A DNA stretch of 64,000 nucleotides from Kiloniella spongiae (lineage in GTDB: Bacteria; Pseudomonadota; Alphaproteobacteria; Kiloniellales; Kiloniellaceae): contig NZ_LAQL01000008.1 of assembly GCF_001026905.1 (NCBI RefSeq), positions 62,001 to 126,000 of the forward strand, in the 5' to 3' direction. The position numbers were made by a program, and so were the translations under genes. Of the stretch, positions 9,050-18,650 are shown piece by piece. Below the pieces are notes generated by a model. That model saw only the letters and a program-made list of their open reading frames with translations. It ran no database searches and was not told the origin of the DNA. How positions within the stretch are numbered: position 1 is the first letter of the stretch; each line of letters starts with the position of its first letter.

Positions 9050-10753
9050 TTAGCGTTGTCGCCAAGCCTGGGTTTTCTTTTCCATATATTTAGATACAAA
9101 AGCGTGAAGAATACGCGCAGCAGCATTTGTATAGAAAATCATCATTCCCATAGCTGCTGCCGGGGCAATATCACCAGCATCATCCATATTCAATACGGCA
9201 ACCGATGCCAATTGAGTATGGTAGGAATATATGAAGACCACTGCCGATACTGTCGTCATCGCATTTACAAAGAGATAGATCGCAATTTCCAGAATAGCCG
9301 GTGAACACACTGGCACTGTTACTTTCAGGAACATTTTATAAAAAGGCTGTTGAAGAGATTGCGAGACGGATTCAAACTCTTTATCCATCTGTTTCAATGC
9401 TGTCATCGCCGTCAAGTGAGCTACCGTATAAAAGTGAGTAACCGTTGAAACGACAAGGATTGCCATTGTACCATAGATAAAGTTGAAAGGATTATCAGGA
9501 TTATTAAAGAAGAAGATGTAGGACAAACCTAACACCATGCCAGGTACTGCCATAGGCATCATAGCAAGGAATTGAAATAGTGTTCTTCCTTGTTGGAAGC
9601 CACGTCCTTTTTCCACCATATAAGCCCCGGTGAACACAACTGTTGTCCCCACAGCCGCTGTCCAGAGAGCCATTTTAATGGAATTATAATAAGCGTCCCA
9701 TCCGCCACCATCCATCAGATCAAAGTTATAATGCTGCAATCCGAGAGTAAGGTTATACGGCCAAAACTTAACCAAAGCAGCAAACTGGCAGGTTGCCAGA
9801 ATTGTAACAATGATCAAGACAATCACGCTGGAATAGCTCATCATAAGGGCGTCAAAAGTCTTATCGGGTTTAGGCTCATAAGGAACTGCTCGTGCCGACA
9901 ACTGGGCAACCTGCTTCTTTTGTACCTGGCGATCAATGAAGAAAGCAAAAATAGCAGGAACAAGAAGAACAACCGAAACTACAGCACCCATGGAAAAGTT
10001 TTGCTGGCCGATTACCTGTTTATAAATGTCAACGGCAAGAACGTTATACTGTCCGCCGATTACCTTTGGCACACCAAAATCTGTGATCACCAACGTGAAC
10101 ACAACGAAAGCAGCTGAAATCAGACCATAACGGGCACTTGGCAGTGTAACAGTCCAGAAAATTTTCCATTTTGGCGCACGTAAGACTGTTGCCGCTTCGT
10201 ACAAACGTGCATCTGAAATCGACAAAGCTGTCATTATGATCAGAAGTGCGTGGGGAAAGGTAAAGAAAACTTCAGCAATCACAATCCCCAGCGGACCATA
10301 GATTGTCTCCCCAAACAAAAGCCATTTCATATAACCCTGTTTTCCGAACAGATAGATAAGTCCGATCCCCGGTAACAAAGACGGAACGAGAATAGGGATC
10401 ATCGCCATAATCTTGAAAAATCCTTTGAACCGCATACATGATCGGGTCAAGGCATAAGCATAGATGAAAGCCAACGTAACAGTAATCACCATAGTGATGA
10501 TCGAAATCGTTACTGAGTTTTCAATTGAATTGAAAAGTGCAGGCGTTGAAAAATATTTCAGATAATTTTCAAGGCCAATGAAAACGCCGTCTTTATTTTC
10601 AAAAGACTTTGAAAGCATCGTATATAGCGGAAAGGCCAGCGCAATCAGCAAATAGGCCCCGATCATTACCATAAAGGCGCGCATGGTCCAATCGTCACGA
10701 CTTGCCTTAGGTTTTACCACTTTCAATGGCGTAGAATGTGTTATCTCCGCCAT
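9050..10753 (-). CDS. phnU: AEP ABC transporter permease, double-length
   Basis: 567-residue inner-membrane protein with two permease halves of about six helices each. An EAA-type loop that contacts the ATPase occurs in both halves: EAATVLRAPK at about residue 186 and ESVSQSLQQP at about residue 461. This fits the fused permease family linked to 2-aminoethylphosphonate transport (the phnU2 type) and, more widely, the FbpB-like iron permeases. The start lies one base after the phnT stop (TGATATG), indicating translational coupling. Substrate is inferred from the catabolic genes in the same window. Confidence 0.88.
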   Translation of the reverse strand: MAEITHSTPLKVVKPKASRDDWTMRAFMVMIGAYLLIALAFPLYTMLSKSFENKDGVFIGLENYLKYFSTPALFNSIENSVTISIITMVITVTLAFIYAYALTRSCMRFKGFFKIMAMIPILVPSLLPGIGLIYLFGKQGYMKWLLFGETIYGPLGIVIAEVFFTFPHALLIIMTALSISDARLYEAATVLRAPKWKIFWTVTLPSARYGLISAAFVVFTLVITDFGVPKVIGGQYNVLAVDIYKQVIGQQNFSMGAVVSVVLLVPAIFAFFIDRQVQKKQVAQLSARAVPYEPKPDKTFDALMMSYSSVIVLIIVTILATCQFAALVKFWPYNLTLGLQHYNFDLMDGGGWDAYYNSIKMALWTAAVGTTVVFTGAYMVEKGRGFQQGRTLFQFLAMMPMAVPGMVLGLSYIFFFNNPDNPFNFIYGTMAILVVSTVTHFYTVAHLTAMTALKQMDKEFESVSQSLQQPFYKMFLKVTVPVCSPAILEIAIYLFVNAMTTVSAVVFIYSYHTQLASVAVLNMDDAGDIAPAAAMGMMIFYTNAAARILHAFVSKYMEKKTQAWRQR

Positions 10754-10754
10754 A

Positions 10755-11876
10755 TCAATTTACTCCGGGAAAAACAGTCAAACGATCCTGAGGAATAGAA
10801 ACGGTTATGGTATCACCGACTTTCACACCCGTACGCCGGACCATGTTAATAGAAAAATCACCTTTGATGTGGGCTTCGCTATTGGTTTGTTTACTCAACA
10901 GATCAACACGGAAGAAGGCCCCCATAAACTCCATATACTTAACCTCAGCCTCAAACGCGTTTGGAAGCTTGTCATCACCTTCTTGGACCAAAAGGTTTTC
11001 TGGACGGAAGGCAACGGTGATATTTCCCCGCTCGGTGATATTCTCTGCATCGCATTTAAGCTCAACGTTGCCCATCTTAAGAATATCTCCTCCATTCGCT
11101 TGCCCCGGAACAAAGTTCATTGTCCCAATGAAGTCAGCAACAAATGCGGATGCCGGATTTCGATAGATTTCAAGCGGTGTTCCCACCTGTTCAATAACGC
11201 CATCATTCATGACAACAATACGATCAGCCATTGTCAGGGCTTCTTCCTGATCGTGTGTCACCATAACTGTCGTCACACCAAGTGTGCGTTGCAATTCTTT
11301 GATTTCATGACGAAGGTGCGCGCGCACCTTAGCATCCAATGCAGATAAAGGCTCATCAAGCAATAGCAAACCAGGATTGGTCGCAATCGCCCTGGCCAGT
11401 GCAATACGCTGTTGCTGTCCGCCTGATAACTGCGCCGGATACTTATCGGCTTGTGATGTAAGGCCAACGAGTTCGAGAAGCTCATTAACCCGGTTATTAA
11501 TATCAGCTTTTGGCAGTTTTCTATTTTCCAACCCGAAGGCAATATTTTTATGGATCGTCAGGTTCGGAAACAACGCATAGGATTGGAATACAATACCAAA
11601 ATCACGCTCGCTAGGCGGAAGAGAAGAAACATCATTCCCTGCCTGCGTTACAGTACCAAAGGTCTGAATATCCAGACCAGCGATAGCCCGTAACAGTGTC
11701 GTCTTTCCGCAACCGGATGGACCTAGAAAGCAAACAAATTCACCTTCGTAGATTTCCAACGAAATATCAGATAACGCCGTAAAGCTACCAAACTGTTTTG
11801 TTAAATTAGATGTTGTCAGATAGGGCTTTTGCCCATTCCCTGTTTCGACCCGGGTATCAGCAGTATTTGCGCTCAT
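10755..11876 (-). CDS. phnT: AEP ABC transporter ATP-binding protein
   Basis: 373 residues from ATG 11876, which has GAGAGGA at good spacing; a longer reading has no ribosome site. Walker A GPSGCGKTT, signature LSGGQQQRIALARA, Walker B LLLLDEPLSALD and the switch His in MVTHDQEEA are all present, with a C-terminal TOBE-type regulatory region. It is of the polyamine/iron/phosphonate importer class. It powers the phnU permease encoded directly after it. Confidence 0.92.
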   Translation of the reverse strand: MSANTADTRVETGNGQKPYLTTSNLTKQFGSFTALSDISLEIYEGEFVCFLGPSGCGKTTLLRAIAGLDIQTFGTVTQAGNDVSSLPPSERDFGIVFQSYALFPNLTIHKNIAFGLENRKLPKADINNRVNELLELVGLTSQADKYPAQLSGGQQQRIALARAIATNPGLLLLDEPLSALDAKVRAHLRHEIKELQRTLGVTTVMVTHDQEEALTMADRIVVMNDGVIEQVGTPLEIYRNPASAFVADFIGTMNFVPGQANGGDILKMGNVELKCDAENITERGNITVAFRPENLLVQEGDDKLPNAFEAEVKYMEFMGAFFRVDLLSKQTNSEAHIKGDFSINMVRRTGVKVGDTITVSIPQDRLTVFPGVN

Positions 11877-12194
11877 TGCCATTCCTCTCAAGCGGCAAAA
11901 CGGCACAGTTTGTCCTGTGCTCTTTTGCAACAGCTTAATTGCATCAGTGTTGATAATTCTGCGGTGCGAAACGGGGTAAAATTTCAGGGCGCAGCCCAAA
12001 GCACAAAATACCCCGTAACATCCTGATTATCGTGTTATATTTTTATCACTGATGGTTCTTTTTAACTGTAAATCATCGTGTGAGTTTGAGAATAAAAAAT
12101 ATCGCAAACTCTAACACTTATTTGATCGTTGAAACCCCGCCCTTTGATATACCAAAGGGCGGAATTATCATCTCACTTTATGACTTAAATCTGA
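11877..12194. other. phnS-phnT spacer
   Basis: The 318-bp gap between binding protein and ATPase genes holds no coding frame that I can support. It contains one strong hairpin near its phnS end. Confidence 0.5.
12137..12162 (-). terminator. Hairpin after phnS, probable partial terminator
   Basis: CCGCCCTTTG (12137-12146) pairs with CAAAGGGCGG (12153-12162) across six bases. The following minus-strand T run is short (GGTTTC), so it is likely to attenuate or protect the phnS message and not fully stop transcription. Such hairpins are common after the binding-protein gene of ABC operons. Confidence 0.65.
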
Positions 12195-13241
12195 TTAGTT
12201 TTTAGGCTCAGATTTAGAATCATAACGATCAGTCCATTCAGCCAGGATAGCATCGCGATTGTTCGCAGACCATTCAAAGTCCATCGCAATCATGCTGTCC
12301 GTGATGTTCTCAGGATAGTTTTCAATTGGCTTGGAAATTCCTGGCATCGCAACAACAGCATAACCTTGGTTATAATGTTCCATCGCTGGCTTGGAAACGA
12401 TGAAGTCCATCAGTTTTTTAGCTGCATCAAGTTTCTTGGTCCCTTTAACAATCGCCGCGGCTTCCATTTCCCAACCCACGCCTTCTGAAGGCATTACGAT
12501 TTCCAAAGGAGCACCTTGGTTCTTGGATTTTGCAGCACGGAAAGCAAAAGAAATTCCAATTGGCACTTCACCAGCAGCAGCTTGTTTGCATGGCTTTGAA
12601 CCAGAGTGTGTATAGTGGCTGATGTTTTCATGAAGATCATCCATGAATGCCCAACCATCTTCTTCGCCAAACATCTGCAACCAGCTGGCAACATCCAGGA
12701 ATCCTGTTCCAGATGATCCAGGATTTGGCATTGCAATATGGCCTTTATATTCAGGCTTTGTCAGATCTGCCCAGGATGTTGGCATTGGAAGATTATTTGC
12801 TTCCGCCTCGATTGTATTCACACAAACAGCAGCAACCCAAGCATCCATTCCTGCCCAAACAGGATTGTCTGAATTATCGCGGAAACGGCTATCCAACTGA
12901 TCAACACCAGCAGGCGCATAAGTTTCAAACATACCCTCTTTTTTCATCAAAAGAAGACTGGAACCAGCAAGTCCCCAAACGACATCAGCCTGTGGGTTAT
13001 CTTTTTCAGCCAAAAGCTTGGCAGTAACAACACCAGTAGAATCACGTACCCAATTAACTGTGATATCTGGGTTTACTTCGTTAAAAGCAGCGGCATAACG
13101 CTTAAGATCTTCAGCTTCTACAGCGGTATAAACGGTTAGATCTTCAGCAGATACACTGCCCGTCAAAAAGCCAATAGCGGCCAAAGTAGTGGCAACGCCA
13201 CCAAGCAGTTTAGTCGAAAATGCTTTTTTCATTACTTTCAT
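12195..13241 (-). CDS. phnS: AEP ABC transporter substrate-binding protein
   Basis: About 348 residues with a signal peptide ending near SVSA-EDLTVY. The mature protein is an iron/AEP-type extracellular binding domain: DLTVYTAVEAEDLKRYAAAF at its start, VVWGLAGSS, and an aromatic SHYTHSGSKPC region, followed by a C-terminal helix ending with Asp/Lys-rich residues. Starts at 13241 (GAGGAGC just upstream) or 13232 are both possible. It heads the leftward phnS-phnT-phnU cluster. A ferric-iron binder is the alternative, made less likely by the phn context and double-length permease. Confidence 0.87.
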   Translation of the reverse strand: MKVMKKAFSTKLLGGVATTLAAIGFLTGSVSAEDLTVYTAVEAEDLKRYAAAFNEVNPDITVNWVRDSTGVVTAKLLAEKDNPQADVVWGLAGSSLLLMKKEGMFETYAPAGVDQLDSRFRDNSDNPVWAGMDAWVAAVCVNTIEAEANNLPMPTSWADLTKPEYKGHIAMPNPGSSGTGFLDVASWLQMFGEEDGWAFMDDLHENISHYTHSGSKPCKQAAAGEVPIGISFAFRAAKSKNQGAPLEIVMPSEGVGWEMEAAAIVKGTKKLDAAKKLMDFIVSKPAMEHYNQGYAVVAMPGISKPIENYPENITDSMIAMDFEWSANNRDAILAEWTDRYDSKSEPKN

Positions 13242-13468
13242 GCTCCTCAATGTGATCGTCAAAGGGCTTCTCCCTTCGACATCCCTATTCGGTTTTATGT
13301 ACCGTGCCGTCTATAGCGACACTTTGTTACATTTTTGCTAAGTCTTTGTTACTCAAAAACTTTAATTGAACATCCGTCCAAACTCAACTTCTCTAGAAGA
13401 GAAATCAAGGCTCTTTCAAACTGAGGACATCCTGCCAATAGCATCCTCAATTCACCGGCTATGCCGGA

Positions 13469-15157
13469 TTACGTGCTCGCCTTTGTAGAACGGCGCTCGG
13501 AATGAGGCCGTACACGAAGACGACTTTCGTGTAATTCACCACTGGCATCCAAAATGGGGTAAGCAACAGATGTCAGATGTGAATTAATACGCTTTAAATC
13601 TCTGATCATATCAATATGTAACGCAGATGATTCTATTGATTCAACGCGACCTTCCCGAAGTCGATCGAGATGCTTGTCACCGCCACTTTGTTCCATATCT
13701 CTGAATTTTTCTTTATCAGCAATAAGCTGTCGTGCGATATCCACATCGCCGGATACAAATGCCGTCATCGCCAGTTGCATTTGATCTAACGCCATGCGGT
13801 GTAATTCCACCAGTTCGATCCAACCTTGTTCAGAAAATTCAATTCGTTTTTTGATTTTTTGGTTAGCTATTTCCAAAAGGTTTTTATCAATAATATCCCC
13901 AATGTGTTCAAGATTGGTTGTAAAGGAAATCAGCTCGACACACCTGGCGCTCGTGTCTTCATCCAATTCACTTATACTCACCTGAGTAAGGTACAATTTG
14001 ATCGCTTCGTGAAGTTCATCAACCTGATCATCGGATTTGCTAACTTCTTGCAAAAGAGCAGGATCATTTGTCTCGAAGACATCAATACACTTACGAAGCA
14101 TTTCTTCGACAATATCTGCCAAGCGTAATACTTCGCGCGTTGCACAAGCCACGGCAACCGTTGGGGTATTGATAACACTCTCATCAAGGTATTTTGGCTT
14201 AAAGTTGTCTTCTGACCCTGCACCTTCGGGTAAAGCACGTTCCATTAAACGGGACATCACCCCGACAAGGGGAAGGAAAACAATAGCAAGCCCAATATTA
14301 AAAATTGTGTGAAAATTAGCGACTTGACGACCAGCATCTGCTCCGCTCAAATCTGCAACATAGGGGGTTATTATACTCATCATTGGTAACAAGATGAGAA
14401 CGCCAGCAAAGCGAAACAACATATTCCCCATAGGAATACGGCGTGCCGTCGGCGTTTCTGACATTGTTAAAGCCATTGGTACAATACCCGCGCCAACATT
14501 TGCCCCCAATACCAAAACCAAAGCCAAATCAGCAGTTACAACACCAGCTACACTCAACGACATTATCAGTAAAACCATCGCAACTGACGAGTGGGTGATC
14601 CAGGTAATCAATGCTGCTAAAATCACGGCAAACAATGGCGCTTCGGATAAAGCAGCCAGAATGTTTTGAAGAACAAGGCTGTCTCGCATAGGCTCAGAAG
14701 CTGCGACAACGAGCTTGAGAGACAATAACATCAATCCCAGGCCGATGAACACACGACCCAGATGACGTAATGTCATCGTTGGTCTGGTCGTAAAACAAAT
14801 AAAACCTGTCAGAATCAATACGGGTGAAAGCCACGAAATATCGAGAGAGAGTATTTGCACAACCAGCGTTGACCCGACATCTGCTCCTAGCATTACAGCC
14901 AAGGCAGGTGCGATTGCAATGAGCCCTTTTCCAGCAAAAGCTACAGCAAGCAAAGCCGTTGCTGTCGAGCTTTGCAGGATGCCGGCCATGCCGATTCCCA
15001 TTCCAAATGATGATAGCGTTGTTTTTGTTGCCGATCCTAAGACACGGCGTAGCTGACTACCATACGCACGCAACACTCCTGTGCGTACCATTCTTGTCGC
15101 CCATAATAAAAGAGCAACTCCACCAGCTATTTTTAACAAAAGGTCAAAACCAGACAC
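13469..15157 (-). CDS. Na/Pi cotransporter family protein with PhoU-like tail
   Basis: 562-residue protein. The N-terminal half has eight or more membrane helices with two inverted QSSTATALL- and THSSVAMVLL-type repeats, the hallmark of Na/Pi cotransporters (NptA/YjbB type). The C-terminal half (about residues 330-530) is helical and PhoU-like, with a CVELISFTTNLEHIGDIIDK segment. The start is GTG 15157. YjbB-type relatives can export phosphate. Lying directly upstream of the AEP importer, it may dispose of phosphate released from AEP, but that is inference; no shared transcript is proven (227-bp gap). Confidence 0.9.
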   Translation of the reverse strand: MSGFDLLLKIAGGVALLLWATRMVRTGVLRAYGSQLRRVLGSATKTTLSSFGMGIGMAGILQSSTATALLAVAFAGKGLIAIAPALAVMLGADVGSTLVVQILSLDISWLSPVLILTGFICFTTRPTMTLRHLGRVFIGLGLMLLSLKLVVAASEPMRDSLVLQNILAALSEAPLFAVILAALITWITHSSVAMVLLIMSLSVAGVVTADLALVLVLGANVGAGIVPMALTMSETPTARRIPMGNMLFRFAGVLILLPMMSIITPYVADLSGADAGRQVANFHTIFNIGLAIVFLPLVGVMSRLMERALPEGAGSEDNFKPKYLDESVINTPTVAVACATREVLRLADIVEEMLRKCIDVFETNDPALLQEVSKSDDQVDELHEAIKLYLTQVSISELDEDTSARCVELISFTTNLEHIGDIIDKNLLEIANQKIKKRIEFSEQGWIELVELHRMALDQMQLAMTAFVSGDVDIARQLIADKEKFRDMEQSGGDKHLDRLREGRVESIESSALHIDMIRDLKRINSHLTSVAYPILDASGELHESRLRVRPHSERRSTKAST

Positions 15158-15630
15158 GCTTATACTTACCTCATTGAATAAATTATATTTCGTTTACAGA
15201 ATACTAATCACGAATACGATCCTGCCGATATAGATACTGACAAGATATCTTATTCCAGAATTAGCATTTGTAACTTTAAGCTCCTCTATCAGACAAGTTC
15301 AATTTCACAAAAGTGTCACATTAACGAAATATTTTGATAACAATAAATTGTGGTATTAACAACAAAATAACAACATGTTTTGACAATTATACTGCACTTT
15401 TCTAACATAAATACTTTTATGGTTGTATTTTTATTGCCAACAACACCTAATACGAAGTTCTTTTAATATTGTGCCGCGTTCTATCGCATTCATCAAATCG
15501 ATATTACAAATAAATTTCATAGGCAAAATCGATAAAAAGATTAATTAGGCACACCAAATTACCGTAAAGAACATATTAAGCGAAAAACTAACGCCAACTA
15601 ATCCATTAAAGTTCAAGCCATAAACAAAGA
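15158..15630. other. AT-rich intergenic stretch
   Basis: No gene supported. Strongly AT-rich, with the promoter region of the Na/Pi gene presumably near 15160-15300. No RNA gene recognised. Confidence 0.5.
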
Positions 15631-15658
15631 CGAGCCCCTTGCACAACAAGAAGGCTCG
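15631..15658 (-). terminator. Hairpin after LOG-family gene
   Basis: CGAGCC (15631-15636) pairs with GGCTCG (15653-15658) with further internal pairing, followed on the minus strand by a T-rich tail (TCTTTGTTT). It is 31 bp past the stop at 15689. Confidence 0.6.
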
Positions 15659-15688
15659 CAATTCAATATGACACTTTCAGGAATAACC

Positions 15689-16504
15689 TTAAAGCATTGG
15701 ACCTGGCGTTTCCAAAGCATGCTCCAATAGCCCTTTGGTTACGTACTCAAATGCCTCATCCATAGAATCTGTAACGAGGTAAAGATCCAAGTCTTCCTCA
15801 CTAATTGTCCCAAATTCACAAAGTGCTTCAAAATTGACCACTTTGTTCCAATAATCAGATCCATAAAGAACAATCGGCATTTTCTTTTTGATTTTTTGCG
15901 TCTGGATCAGCGTCAACAACTCACAAAACTCATCAAGTGTGCCAAAACCACCAGGCATTACCAACACCGCTTTTGCGAGATAAATAAACCAAAATTTCCG
16001 CATAAAGAAATAGTGGAACTCTAGGGCTAATTCACGGGTAATGTAAGGGTTTTCACTCTGCTCAAAGGGTAAAGAAATATTCAACCCGACATTAATGCCT
16101 TTTCCTTCCGAAGCTCCTCTGTTTGCTGCTTCCATAATGCCAGGGCCACCGCCGGTGCAGACAACAAACCGACGCTCATCATCAGTCAAAGTTTTGGACC
16201 ATTCGGTAAAACGACGTGCAAGCTCTCGAGTTTCCTCGTAATAACGAGATACTTTCATCATCTGTTCGGCTTTACGCAATCCATTTCCTGTGCGCTTAGC
16301 CTCAGCCATTGCGGCCTTTGCCTCTTCTTCAGATTTTATACGTGCCGATCCAAAAAAGACGATAGTGTCCTCTACATTAAATTTCTCAAACCGGTTCTGA
16401 GGACCAAAATATTCAGAAAGAATTCTAAGAGGCCTTGCATCCCCTGAGTCCATAAAGTCGTCATCGTGATAAAACTTCGGAATATCATACGGATTATCGT
16501 CCAT
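15689..16504 (-). CDS. LOG-family Rossmann protein
   Basis: 271 residues. The PGGFGTLDEF motif and GGGPGIMEAANRGA are the signature of the LOG/TIGR00730 family, annotated either as lysine decarboxylase-like or as nucleoside-5'-monophosphate phosphoribohydrolases that release cytokinin-like bases. This protein has an extra N-terminal 80 residues before the core, as in the longer bacterial branch. Start ATG 16504, preceded by GAAAGG. It is monocistronic. Confidence 0.9.
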   Translation of the reverse strand: MDDNPYDIPKFYHDDDFMDSGDARPLRILSEYFGPQNRFEKFNVEDTIVFFGSARIKSEEEAKAAMAEAKRTGNGLRKAEQMMKVSRYYEETRELARRFTEWSKTLTDDERRFVVCTGGGPGIMEAANRGASEGKGINVGLNISLPFEQSENPYITRELALEFHYFFMRKFWFIYLAKAVLVMPGGFGTLDEFCELLTLIQTQKIKKKMPIVLYGSDYWNKVVNFEALCEFGTISEEDLDLYLVTDSMDEAFEYVTKGLLEHALETPGPML

Positions 16505-16663
16505 GTAGTACCTTTCAATAACACTGATAAATATAAATCTTCCTCATAAATACATGAGAACAAAGTTACTTTTATATAAATAACATCATCATTTTACAGA
16601 TCAGCTTATTAAGCAAAAATTTAAATTTAGAATATTTTACGAAAGAAATTCAGGCTTAACAGC

Positions 16664-17143
16664 TTACAGCTGATCTTTTTTCCAGGCGTCATACAGTTTA
16701 CGCCCTAGTTTTCGCAACGCACTGTTAACCTGAACCTGATGACTGTCATTCACAGAGCTATACAATCCCCCACCACGCCATAATTCAACACGCCCTGAAA
16801 GTTCTTGTTGAGTCGCCGGATTATAGTAGCGCGTATTGGCATAAAGGGTTACCTCAACATTGCTAACACAGTTTATCTCTTCAAATACAACCGTAGTAAC
16901 TCGTGTATGAAGCCAATAAGAAGATGAATTACTTAACCGAATATCACCTTCAGGAATACTCCCCAATAACGCTCGCTCAAAAGCTTCTCTCGTTAAGCCA
17001 CATTGTTTACCGTAATGCCCCAAAGGAGAAACATTCAGTTTTATTTCCTGCACGCCTGTCAAAGGCCTTGCATTTGCGGCTCCAGCCCAAGCCGAAAGAC
17101 ATAATCCCAAGCACAAAACAGCCAAGCTCGCTAACTTAGTCAT
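16664..17143 (-). CDS. Secreted protein of unknown function
   Basis: 159 residues from ATG 17143, with AAGGAGAT at ideal spacing. An N-terminal signal peptide (about residues 1-25, ending near ANA-RPL) is followed by a mainly beta-rich domain with two Cys residues that could form a disulfide (KQCGLT and EINCVS). I do not recognise the family. A longer reading from 17185 has no ribosome site. Confidence 0.75.
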   Translation of the reverse strand: MTKLASLAVLCLGLCLSAWAGAANARPLTGVQEIKLNVSPLGHYGKQCGLTREAFERALLGSIPEGDIRLSNSSSYWLHTRVTTVVFEEINCVSNVEVTLYANTRYYNPATQQELSGRVELWRGGGLYSSVNDSHQVQVNSALRKLGRKLYDAWKKDQL

Positions 17144-17453
17144 TCCAATCTCCTTACCCGATCCGTTTGATACCAAACATATCACACTTGAACTTCACTC
17201 ATTTATGTTACTCCATACTATCAATAGCAAATATGTCTCTATCAAGACCAAACACTCATCAAAATTCTTATAAACAGGAAAAGAATGCTTATAATTCAAA
17301 AAATAGAGATATTTTTTCTTTATGAACACAATTACTTACCTGTCATTAACCATTTATCTTTACTTTAAAAAATCAAAGCCTTCTGTCGCAGAAGGTATGT
17401 CGGAACCTAGGACAGATGGGGGTCGTGATTATCACTCACCCACAGGAGTATTT
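17144..17453. other. Divergent AT-rich promoter region
   Basis: 310 bp between divergent genes with no supported gene; a frame extends upstream of 17454 but lacks a ribosome site. Confidence 0.4.
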
Positions 17454-17813
17454 ATGCCATACGTATCACGATCAGATGATGGGAAAATAATTGGAATCCA
17501 TCAGGAAAAAACCGACACTGCGAATGAATTCCTAGAAGCAGATGACCCTGAACTTGTTTCATTTCTTATACAAATGGGGCAACAACCGGACGGTAAGCAG
17601 GGAGAAATCCATCAGGAGCTTGCGGCCTCTGACCTAGAAATGATCCGTGTTCTTGAAGATCTGATCACGACATTGATTGATAAAAGGGTCCTGATGATGA
17701 CAGATCTGCCCAAAGCTGCCCAAAGAAAACTATCAAAACGCTATGCACTGCGAAGCAAACTAACAGATCTTGGTGGGATTGTCGGGCAAAACGAGGAAAT
17801 CATGTTACCGTAA
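17454..17813 (+). CDS. Small conserved protein, 'tryptophan synthase beta-like' family
   Basis: 119 residues from ATG 17454, which has CAGGAG six bases upstream. The opening MPYVSRSDDGKIIGIHQE and the acidic EFLEADDPELVSFL segment match a small family often labelled 'tryptophan synthase subunit beta like protein'; despite the name it has no PLP-binding region. The central part, EMIRVLEDLITTLIDKRV, looks helical. Its role is unknown. An upstream in-frame extension to 17322 is not supported. Confidence 0.72.
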   Translation: MPYVSRSDDGKIIGIHQEKTDTANEFLEADDPELVSFLIQMGQQPDGKQGEIHQELAASDLEMIRVLEDLITTLIDKRVLMMTDLPKAAQRKLSKRYALRSKLTDLGGIVGQNEEIMLP

Positions 17814-17922
17814 ATTTTTCAAAGTCAGCATCTACAGAGTATTGAACCTTGATATCTCACATGGACAAATACCTAAGCTCCTCTTGTTGAGGTTTACGAA
17901 AGACTAATATAATAAGAGGATT

Positions 17923-18561
17923 ATGCCTAAACCCATTTTCCCAGTGAACTTTGCAGATCAAGCCCCTAAAGCGCGTATCGTGCAATACAACAAAAAGCGC
18001 TATTCGATACGACTAGAGCCCGTTTTTTGGCGTGCTTTGGAAATGGTCGCGAACGATCATGATCTTAAAGTTGGCAAATTCATAGGCAAACTAGAAACTA
18101 TCTACCAAGGTCATAATTTCTCCTCGTTTCTGAGAGTTTTTTGCATGATATCTGCAGAGCGTCATCTAGCCGCGGCAGAAACAGATACAAACAAAGACAC
18201 CCTATTATCAATCATCAATGCCAGCCCCAGTCCTGCAGCTCTGATGGCTCAGGATATGACAATCATATCAAGTAATAGTGCTTTTTATAACTGGATTGGT
18301 GAAGACAAATATGCTTTGGAAGGCTCTAGCATCAACAAACTTTTCCAACTAAGGACTAGGGGACTACTTCAGGACAATCTAAAAGAACTCTTAACAGCAC
18401 AGATTCCGCATATTGATGCGCGAATAATCAGGATGATTCCTGGAAAAGTTATAACAGCTCAGGCCCGAATAGTGCGAGCAAGTTTGCCCAACCAAAAAAA
18501 ACAACATCTTGTTATATGGATTGCTAGTGCACCACGCATTACCCCCCCCAAACCAAGCTAA
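17923..18561 (+). CDS. Ribbon-helix-helix plus PAS-like protein
   Basis: 212 residues, start ATG 17923 with GAGGATT. Residues 20-85 (KRYSIRLEPVFWRALEMVAN and SSFLRVFCMISAERHL) resemble the alphaproteobacterial RHH_4 ribbon-helix-helix domain. Residues 95-205 look like a PAS domain (SIINASPSPAALMAQD, then NSAFYNWIGEDKYALEGSSI). The likely role is a small DNA-binding sensor or regulator, but the ligand and targets are unknown. It lies 109 bp downstream of the previous gene on the same strand. Confidence 0.7.
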   Translation: MPKPIFPVNFADQAPKARIVQYNKKRYSIRLEPVFWRALEMVANDHDLKVGKFIGKLETIYQGHNFSSFLRVFCMISAERHLAAAETDTNKDTLLSIINASPSPAALMAQDMTIISSNSAFYNWIGEDKYALEGSSINKLFQLRTRGLLQDNLKELLTAQIPHIDARIIRMIPGKVITAQARIVRASLPNQKKQHLVIWIASAPRITPPKPS

Positions 18562-18650
18562 GTTATCTGTCGAATATTTTTATGTATACGGCTTAAAAGC
18601 ATAGGTAATTCGGCGTTAAAATTTAGAACTCACCCTTTAGAAACAGAAAA

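Noticed and set aside
9590-10117. 175-codon frame opposite phnU
   Set aside because: Antisense shadow; His/Asn-rich translation typical of reversed membrane-protein codons.
10683-11348. 221-codon frame opposite phnT
   Set aside because: Antisense shadow of a clear ABC ATPase gene.
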